Source: Pelargonium cotyledonis
Lineage: Eukaryota; Streptophyta; Magnoliopsida; Geraniales; Geraniaceae
Assembly (NCBI GenBank): GCA_036897625.1
Contig: JAYMTA010000104.1
Span: 1-41,310, forward strand
DNA length: 41,310 bases
Direction: 5' to 3'
Numbering within the stretch: the stretch's first letter is position 1; the number at the start of each line of letters is the position of its first letter. This document shows positions 33,206-41,310 of the stretch, piece by piece. The notes below the pieces were generated by a model that was not told where the DNA came from, made no database searches, and saw only the letters and a program-made list of their open reading frames with translations. The position numbers were made by a program, and so were the translations under genes.

Positions 33206-34458
33206 GGTGTTAAATGTATCTAAACCACCTAAACTTGTTCCCATTTTAGAGCCGACTCATATTTAAGATTTTCACTTGTTTCCCCCATGAATTTGTAAAT
33301 TTTTTAAAGTTTAGTCCTAATGAACTGCAATATCAGGTTGCAACCGTACACATCATCTCTCCTGCTACCTCACGTCCGCCAAAAAACCCAGTGGGTAAGG
33401 ATTCAGTCTCATTTATTATCTTATTATTGTTCTTCTTTAACTCACTATCATAGAAAATTCTTTGAAGATTCAGTCTCTTCCACTCCCGAATTTGAAGAAT
33501 ACCTTCAAATTTCCTCTATTTCTCTTGTGTCTACCACTTTTTACTAGATTAATTTGATTCCAAGTTCTTGATCCTACATTGTTGATTTAATCTCAAATAG
33601 GTCTGAATGTGATCCAATTTAAGAAGAAGAAAAAAACACAATTTTCAGGTGATTCTTGACTGGGTCTAGCTTATTTTGTTAATTAGTTTATTAGAACTAC
33701 TCAAGTTTTAAACTCATCCAACATAAAAACAAGTTATGTCTAGAAGAAAATATCAATATTTATCTTAACTCATAACCCCACAAGACGTTAAATGAATAAG
33801 AGATATAAGGATGAAAAACAAGATTATTACATGTAAGAAACCAAAACTCTATAAGCTATACAAAGAGTTGAGAAGATGAAGATTCAAATTTCAAAGGACT
33901 TTTTGAAAATGCACTTCCTTACTTATTTTTTACATTTCAAAAGGCCTGACAATTGAGCAATTGATGTCAAGAGCTTGGATGAGCAGCTCGAACGCCACTT
34001 CAACCGAAAATGGACCAACAACATTGCCGTCGACACCACCGCCGCCTTCGTCGCCGCAACACCTACCATCCTTATCGCCTCCAACAAGCAGAGGCATGTG
34101 TGAGAGATCGAACCCTCTAAGCTCATCACCAAAAATGTCAATGCTCGTGGCACTTTCAACACCATCCACCATGGCATCTACGACGACCTGAGTGTCGACG
34201 GTTAGTCCCATCACCCACCTATAGATTGAATGCATCTTTTTGATATATGGGTTTATAGTTGGCGTGACACACGAATAAGACTTAACAAAGTGAGGTGGCA
34301 ACGAGATATGACGTGGGCGGTTGCAACTTGATATTGTAGTTCAGTAGGACTAAACTTTAAAAAATTACAAATCCAGAGAAAAAAATAAGTCACAACTTAA
34401 ATAGAAGACACCTCTAACATATAAACAAGTGTAAGGGAGTTTAGAAACATTTAACAAA
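33206..34458. mobile_element. Long-terminal-inverted-repeat element carrying a captured coding fragment
   Basis: About 170-180 bp at each end are inverted copies. The left arm and the reverse complement of the right arm share GTTAAATGT, TCTAAAC, TTTTTTAAAGTTTAGTCCTA and GTTGCAACCG in order. The outer edges abut A-runs (8 A on the left, 12 on the right), so a target duplication of A residues cannot be distinguished from chance. No transposase was seen. The interior includes the coding-like segment at 33957-34205. It is most like a non-autonomous Mutator-type (Pack-MULE) element. Confidence 0.6.
33957..34205 (+). pseudogene. Captured gene fragment of unknown origin inside an inverted-repeat element
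   Basis: The plus frame starting at 33957 reads as an 82-codon segment (AIDVKSLDEQLERHFNRKW..., ending ...YDDLSVDG before a TAG). It is interrupted once by TGA at 34101-34103. Third codon positions are strongly G/C, unlike the AT-rich surroundings, which is what a real exon from a GC-rich gene looks like. I do not recognise the family. The opposite strand is also open over this region (33930-34301), but its codon use looks like the shadow of the plus frame. Confidence 0.5.
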
Positions 34459-34881
34459 AAAAAAAAACAAGTGACAAAGAGGATATGCAAAACCATTTAT
34501 CTTGCTATTTTGGAGGAGCAATGTTATATGTCTCAAAAGTTTTACAAAATTAGCTACGTGTACGATATATTTTATAAACCGAGCGCTCCTTGCCAAAAAT
34601 TAATGAAAGGATGGTGGTATCGTATATATCGGATTATTATTTGTCAAAACTTAATTTTAAACACTAAAATATGAAATATATATGTGCCACATAGAGTGTC
34701 ACATACGTCAGTTTGTACAATATTCGGGTCACTTGACATTTTTCATTTTTGGAGAAAACCTCTGCTGCTCCCAAACACGCCTAAATTGAACTAAACTAAA
34801 CCCAAATTGGCGAAGTGACAGTCACAGCTCTACTCTTTAGTAGAACTAGAAAGTCCTAGAGAAGAAGACAAGTTAGAGGCA

Positions 34882-34890
34882 AAACCCTAA
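34882..34890 (+). promoter_or_regulatory. Telo-box-like motif upstream of CCT7
   Basis: AAACCCTAA lies 65 bases upstream of the CCT7 ATG, followed by a CT-rich leader. In plants this interstitial telomere motif near the transcription start is common in genes for translation and growth. Its role here is inferred. Confidence 0.5.
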
Positions 34891-34954
34891 CTTTCTCTCT
34901 GCCCAAACGAACCTTTCTCTCTCTCCGTCTTCTACCTCCACTGCATCTGCGACA

Positions 34955-37900
34955 ATGTCATCCATGATGGTAGGTTCACTCTTCTCTCTCTCTCTCTCTG
35001 TATCTATCGTCTGCATACATATGTGCTGCTGTTCTGTCTAATACTGACTCCGTTACTGTTCAAATTGAGCAGCAACCGCAGATCATTCTGTTGAAAGAGG
35101 GTACTGACACCTCTCAGGGAAAGCCGCAGCTCATAAGCAACATCAATGCTTGCACGGTGCTTGCCGATGTGGTCAGGACCACCCTGGGACCTAGGGGGAT
35201 GGACAAGCTGATCCACGACGATAAAGGCAACGTCACCATCTCCAACGACGGCGCCACCATCATGAAGCTCCTCGACATCGTCCACCCCGCCGCTAAGATC
35301 CTAGTTGACATCGCTAAGTCACAGGACGCCGAGGTACGATGTTGCTATTGACAAAATTGAGCCCCGTAGTTTCGTTTATACCGTCAGATTCAATCTTTGG
35401 AAATAATCTAGGTGATTTCGGAGTGAAATGAGATTTCTATCCTCAGCTATGTTGCTGAGGTGCAGGAAAAAAAGAGAGAAAAAAAAACTTTGGATTTACT
35501 CCTTGTTATTGGAAAATGAAGTGAAAATGGGAAAGAAAGGGAACAGAATTAAATGTTGTCTGTGTTAGAGTTATCAGTGAAGGACATGATGTTAGGTCTT
35601 GTTGCCACTTGATTTTAGAAGATCTGTGATTCAATTTTGGTTTGTTTTAGTTTGTTGGCTGTTTTTCATCGAAAGCCCAATTAGAATGGATGTTTTATTT
35701 ACATACGGTTATCATAGTGAGCATATAAACCGCAGTTATTCTTTGGGTCTTGCTAGTGATTTGTATTTTACTACAATTAGGGGATCCTTTCTTTTGTCAA
35801 TGAGTATATAAAAGGTTTCTGCTTTGTTTTGTAACATAGCTTGTAATTGCTAAAATGAATTATGCCCTTAACTATTCTTAGATGACATTCTTTTTATCAT
35901 CATGCAATTACTTGAGAATTACCGGTCTACCATAAACTTTGTTGGCTGTGGTTCGTGAATGCTGTAGTGATCAGCCATGACATTAGAGTCTCCAACCTTG
36001 AAATATTTTGCCGAGAGTTGTTCTGTTTCATGCATGCATTTTTTTTTTTTATCAAGTTGAGCTATTCAGGCATGTTTTACACTATTCATCATTGTGCTGT
36101 AGGTTGGTGATGGAACTACAACAGTAGTACTGCTTGCAGGAGAGTTCCTGAAGGAGGCCAAACCTTTCATAGAGGATGGGGTTCACCCTCAAAATTTAAT
36201 AAGAAGTTATCGGACAGCTAGCTATTTGGTATATGTTTGTTTGTTTTCTTTTATTAATGAAATGCTAAACCTGTCCATCCCATGTGTTATGTATTGTAAA
36301 CATATTTTGCAGGCAATTGAGAAAATCAAAGAACTAGCAGTCAGTATAGAGGGGAAGAGTCTAGAAGAAAAAAAGAGCTTATTGGGAAAATGTGCTGCCA
36401 CAACGTTATCCTCAAAACTTATTGGTGGAGAAAAGGAGTTCTTTGCATCAATTGTTGTGGATGCTGTCGGTGCAATTGGGAATGAGGATCGATTAAATAT
36501 GATTGGAATAAAGAAGGTACATCAATTCTTGGCATAGAAGCTTTCTGTTATGCTGGCTTAGTTCTTTTAGTGATCTTGTATTGAATGCAACTTTACACTA
36601 CCTCTATGGACATAAACTTTTGACCTAGGGTTCTGATTATATTTATGTTGAAATTGATGCTCTGATTGGTTGGCTATGGTTAGGTATACAAATAATTTAA
36701 AATATATGCAGATTTGGCATAAAGTGAGTGTAGTGAGGTTGCTCAGATTGAGGGTCTTATACTCTTATCTAATAGTCATCTTAGACATCCAAAGAATTCT
36801 AGAACCATGATAATTTTCTAGATCTGGCGCTCCCGGGCCAGTAGTAGATTGTCAATTAGCTTGGAGATAAACCTTTCTTTTTGGCGGCCCACAATCATAT
36901 TGGATCTTGAGCCACATATAAGTTTCAACCTTTTGGCTACATCCTCCTTTCAAGTTCAAGACACTATGTTGCTGCCAGCCAAACAAACTTTCAAGCTATG
37001 CTTTCTGGTTACAGGGCTTCAACATTTCTGTGCTTGTTCTAAGTTCGGTGTATATCATTTTGATTCAAGAATATGTTATTATCATTAACAAATTGGACAT
37101 TTGGTTTTGCTTGTGCAGGTTCCAGGTGGTAACATGAGGGACTCTTTCTTAGTTGATGGTGTTGCCTTTAAAAAGACATTTTCATATGCGGGTTTTGAGC
37201 AACAGCCGAAGAAATTTTTAAATCCCAAGATACTCCTATTAAATGTTGAGCTGGAACTGAAATCTGAGAAAGAAAATGCTGAGATAAGGTAAGATTGGTT
37301 TACTGTTCTATGAACTTATGCTTTATTTATATATAAAAAAATGCATAGTTACCCAACCTTTTTCCTTTTCGCTGCAGACTTTCAGATCCATCGCAGTACC
37401 AGTCAATTGTGGATGCTGAATGGAATATTATCTATGATAAGTTGGATAAATGTGTGAAGAGTGGGGCCAAAGTTGTTCTTTCCCGTCTAGCTATTGGCGA
37501 TCTCGCTACACAGGTACTTATATTCTATGTATAATTGGATCTATCCTTTTCATTTATATAAACCCTGCAAATTTTCAGGGGTTGTATTTATATGTAAGTA
37601 TGGCTACATTTAATCATATGTTGCATCAAAAAAGAAATGAAAGAGAAGAAGTTTATGTGAATATGTATGTATGGACATGGTTTACTATGGATGTTGGTCT
37701 TTACCGGATATGGTACGTCACCAGCTCTTTGGCATGGTGATCCGAAATTATCAAGATTCTATGACTATTTTCGTATTGATTTGTGTCTGAAATGGATGCT
37801 TGCATGGACATACGCTTACATATGGATATGCATGATCATACTGTCATCCTTTATTTCTACAGTACATTTTCTTTCAGTGGAATTTCTAGTATCATCGAAT

Positions 37901-40012
37901 GTTAAGTGACATTTTACTACATTAAAAGATTGAGTGTACCCACAAGTTTATCTATTGGCTTGTTCTTCACAGTACTTTGCCGATCGGGATATTTTCTGTG
38001 CTGGTCGTGTAGCTGAGGAAGATTTACAACGTGTTTCTGCTGCTACTGGTGGAATGGTGCAGACATCTGTCAACAACATTATTGATGAGGTATTTGCCTT
38101 GAACTTGTGACATGATATTATTGTATTTGAAGCTGCATTATCCTGTTTAAAGTTTTGGTTTTTGATTTATATCATGTGGTGTTTGGCATGCTGCATTATA
38201 TACAGTTGTTTGATCTTCTGAATTTCATAAACCTTGTTTGTGATGAAGGTTCTTGGGACTTGTGATGTTTTTGAGGAAAAACAAGTTGGAAATGAGAGGT
38301 TCAATATATTCAGCGGATGCCCATCAGGCCGAACAGCCACTATAGTTCTTCGTGGAGGAGCTGATCAGGTCTGTACTCAACATGTGCATACATACATGTA
38401 CATACTTGTATATGATATACAGTGTTCACAATTGACATTGTATGTTTCTTTGTGTTTAATACATCTCAGTTCATTGAGGAGGCTGAGCGGAGTTTACATG
38501 ATGCGATCATGATTGTTAGAAGAGCTATGAAAAATTCAACTGTTGTTGCTGGAGGTGGTGCTATAGATGTAAGGGTTTACTACATAAAATAGTTCTTAAC
38601 AAGTATATCTGATGACATTTTTTATCTTACTTCAAATTTTCTTTCTGGTGGCAGATGGAGATAAGTCGATTTTTAAGACAGCATGCACGCACAATAGCGG
38701 GGAAATCTCAACTTTTCATTAACTCATATGCAAAGGCTCTTGAGGTAGGTGTTATAGGCAACTAGACAATACGTACTGGGATTATATATCTGTATTTTTA
38801 TCAAATATATATTTTGATACATGTATCACTAAAAGTGGTTTTCCTAATTTGATGTAAATATAAAAGAAACTTGGTTATGAGGATCTCTTTGGAGCTTGAT
38901 TTCTATGTGAAGTTCAGACAAACTAGGAAAAATGGAAAGCTTGAAATAGTGAAATGTAGTGAGATTTTCTTTCTTTGTAATGTCAAGAATACCTTATTTT
39001 TTACTTGAAAATTTTCCTAATCAGCTGCTTGGTTTTGTTGGGCTTTAGTTAATAAATATACTGTCTAAATAGGCAAATTTCTTTATGAGGCTCTTTACCC
39101 CTATTTTGCAGGTCATCCCACGACAACTCTGTGACAATGCTGGATTCGATGCAACTGATGTGCTGAACAAATTAAGACAGAAACATGCACTTGCTTCAGG
39201 TTGGCCTCTGTTTACAATGTGCTTTCATATTTATATTTTTCATATAACCATCCAGTGTAAGTTATTTTGTTTACAAAAGGCACTTGGGTGGTTAAGTTAG
39301 TTAATTAGCTACTGCTTTGTTGCCTAGTGGTATCACTACCCCCTTGGATAGTGTAGAACTCTGCTGGATTTCTGTTGCTCGATATAAGTAAAAGCAAAAA
39401 GAACATTGAATATCACCCTATCTTCATAGGAGTACCTGAGGAAGTCAATCACTGCAATCCCATATAAACTTAACTTGTTACTGATGTATCAAGCTACGTG
39501 GCAGGTGAAGGTGCGCTTTATGGAGTGGATATTAATACTGGAGGAATTGCTGATTCGTTTGCGAATTTTGTTTGGGAGCCAGCAGTCGTGAAGGTATTGA
39601 TCTTTGATCCTTAATTCACAATTGTGGTAACATTAGATATACATTCACTGTTGCCAACATGTACACATCCTTTTGTACCCCCCCTGATGACTGAATCTGT
39701 TCTGCAGATAAATGCTATAAATGCTGCAACTGAGGCAGCTTGCCTTATCCTAAGTGTGGACGAGACGGTAAAGAACCCAAAGGTACACATATTTTGTTTG
39801 TTTGTTTGTTTGTGCCCTCAATATAGTACCAGTTCATGACATTCAGCTTTTCGTAGATTTTTATTTGTACATTTAACTTTCAGCTATTTGACTGTTTCAC
39901 TGATATTTTTATATTGCAGTCTGAAAGTGCCCAGGGAGATGCTGCTGCCATGGGTGGAAGAGGGCGTGGAGCTGGCCGTGGAGGGCGTGGACGTGGTATG
40001 CGAAGGCATTAG
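34955..40012 (+). CDS. CCT7: T-complex protein 1 subunit eta (CCT7), cytosolic chaperonin
   Basis: Fourteen exons: 34955-34969, 35073-35333, 36103-36228, 36313-36516, 37119-37288, 37378-37513, 37973-38089, 38249-38368, 38470-38568, 38655-38744, 39112-39199, 39505-39593, 39708-39782 and 39920-40012. They total 1683 nt (560 aa); Arabidopsis CCT7 is about 557. It is one of eight subunits of the ATP-driven CCT/TRiC ring that folds actin, tubulin and other cytosolic proteins. Group II chaperonin motifs: [12 protein letters not shown] (about 42-53), [15 protein letters not shown] (about 93, with the ATPase Asp at about 95), [12 protein letters not shown] and [12 protein letters not shown] (about 408). 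The C-terminus is Gly/Arg-rich ([18 protein letters not shown]), as in plant eta subunits. The first coding exon is only 15 nt. Intron 1's acceptor is the tandem GAGCAG; the downstream choice gives MSSMMQPQ, matching the family. No damage was seen. Confidence 0.97.
34979..35000 (+). repeat. (CT)n microsatellite in CCT7 intron 1
   Basis: The run TCTTCTCTCTCTCTCTCTCT lies at the start of intron 1, just after the 15-nt first coding exon. Such CT tracts are frequent near plant transcription starts. Confidence 0.8.
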
Positions 40013-41246
40013 GTTAAATCCATTACGTTGGGTGATAGAGAAGTTGGTTCCATATCAGTAGTCCAGTTGTTTGTAATAGTGGCTTGTCCCGTATGTTTCG
40101 AGTTGTCCTCAAAATTGCAAGTAGTCATCACTTCTATTTCATGTGAAGTGGTCACACTTCTTTTTTTGACTGTCAGTGTTCACATAGACTGGTGGCTTCT
40201 ATCTGCAATATACAGCCCTCACTGTAACCTTTATTTTTTTCCCTTGTGTTATTAAAAAATCTGAGTTCGATGAGATTATTTTTGTTTTAGGGGTTTATTA
40301 ATGCGATGCAGGTTGAGCTTAATTAGAAAAATAGCATGTGAGGGAACTGTTCTGAATATTTCCATGTGTAAATTAGCATTCTTTTGAGTATTGAGATTAA
40401 AAGTAAATGCGGTATGGTTTGGTTTGATTGAGCCACCATATGATCTCAACTGGGAATCGTTTCTTCGGTTGTGCAGCTGTGGTGGCTGAAGGAACCGAAA
40501 ATTAGATGCATTGAAATGGTTTGCTTTGTGCTGCAAAAAAGCAACCATTCTAGGATAGTTTGGTTATTGATGAACATGCTATTGTCACAAACTGAAAGAA
40601 TAGGCCTCCACCGAAATGACCAAATCTACTGCATTCGGGGAGAGGGCCCAAATCCACCATATCCGGATAGGGGTTAACCTTTTTTATGATTGTCAAACAA
40701 TATAGAGCACATAATCTAACAAAAGAAGTTATACTTGCATCATTAAGCACACTGATTAACATCCATTTCCCAAGTGTATGAGTATGCTGCATGGCGAAAA
40801 ATCACTCTTAAGGTGCCTAGGTGAGACCAATTCTTTCGGGTTTGTGAAACTGTGTTGTCTCTAGTTTTAACATTATTGCCTTTTTTTTTTCTCCAAAAAC
40901 TCCTTGCTTGTAGTTGTGGACATACATGCATGAACATGAGAAGCATGATACATTTTATTCAATATTTTATTGTGACAACTCCCATTTGGGACCAAATTAA
41001 TTTTAATTGCTTATGGCCAACTACTAATTTAGTTTAGTAACACAATATATGTGAGATTTTGTGTTTCAACTTTCAAATAGAAAACCATATGAACTGAACC
41101 AACTTAGTCCTTCACATCATTTACTTATTAATTGCTTAACTTGGGAGAACCAAAAAATACATAAAATAATACTTCACAGAGTGAACTTGGAAAAGATGAA
41201 AAAAAAAAAAAATGTTCAGAAGCTTACTATGATTCATATGCATAAC
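40013..41246. other. CCT7 3' region and convergent spacer
   Basis: The first few hundred bases are presumably the CCT7 3' UTR; ATTAAAAAATCTG near 40249 may serve as a weak polyadenylation region. The remainder is AT-rich, with no sustained reading frame of coding character on either strand. Confidence 0.45.
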
Positions 41247-41310
41247 TTATGATTCCGAGCTTTCACCTGAAGCTGCAGTAACCGCCTCTACTTTGTCTTC
41301 CAAGTCTTCT
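41247..41310 (-). CDS. Possible C-terminal end of a minus-strand gene (partial)
   Basis: Read from the window edge on the minus strand, one frame gives EDLEDKVEAVTAASGESSES and then TAA at 41247-41249. The acidic, Ser-rich composition fits a protein C-terminus, and the GC content rises compared with the spacer. Only 20 codons are visible, so the family cannot be named and chance cannot be excluded. Confidence 0.35.
   Translation of the reverse strand, partial: EDLEDKVEAVTAASGESSES

Noticed and set aside
33930-34301. A 123-codon minus-strand open frame
   Set aside because: Its Gly/Asp/Val-rich content mirrors the GC3-rich plus frame at 33957-34205, and it runs on into the transposon arm.
39290-39400. 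Possible SINE in CCT7 intron 11 (GCCTAGTGGTATCACTACCC)
   Set aside because: The A-box-like part is suggestive, but no clear B box, A-tail or target duplication was found.
40276-40548. Minus-strand 90-codon frame downstream of CCT7
   Set aside because: Low-complexity composition, no recognisable motif and no splice or promoter support.

Overview
This is a stretch of plant nuclear DNA, most likely from a eudicot. All genes are intron-rich with GT-AG splice sites. The proteins recognised are plant-type: a DRB-family dsRNA-binding protein, class II serine carboxypeptidase-like (SCPL) proteins, a CNX1 with the plant E-then-G domain order, and chaperonin subunit CCT7. The spacers are AT-rich and hold plant transposon families (Mutator-like elements, Stowaway, Ty1/copia, tRNA-derived SINEs). 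The species cannot be fixed from the sequence alone. Exon coordinates were read by eye from splice sites and checked by frame arithmetic, not by aligner.

Layout. (1) 183-4653 (-): a 7-exon gene for a 472-residue protein with three dsRNA-binding motifs. (2) 4898-6957: two non-autonomous Mutator-like elements, one a near-perfect palindrome with a clean 9-bp target duplication, the other carrying a GC-rich exon-like filler. (3) 7844-8013: a degenerate 19-bp tandem repeat, probably an LTR remnant. (4) 8309-20781 (+): four tandem SCPL copies. Copy 1 has a usable reading frame only if a shifted splice acceptor removes an in-frame stop. Copy 2 has lost its start, copy 3 has a frameshift and a stop, and copy 4 is heavily decayed. 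Two SINEs of one family with clean target duplications sit in this cluster. (5) 21219-21446: a Stowaway MITE. (6) 21660-30488 (-): a complete 13-exon CNX1 gene (674 aa) with one GC-AG intron. Its last intron holds two inverted copia LTRs around an RNase H fragment. (7) 30800-34458: transposon-rich spacer with two more inverted-repeat elements carrying exon-like filler. (8) 34955-40012 (+): a complete 14-exon CCT7 gene (560 aa). (9) The last 64 bases may hold the 3' end of another minus-strand gene.

The genes do not form one pathway. DRB acts in small-RNA or dsRNA biology, CNX1 inserts molybdenum into molybdopterin, CCT7 is part of the cytosolic chaperonin, and the SCPLs are secreted or vacuolar hydrolases or acyltransferases. 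The interesting content is the decaying SCPL array, with different inactivating lesions and different intron losses in each copy, and the transposons that have captured exon-like DNA. I saw no evidence for a wholly new biological system.
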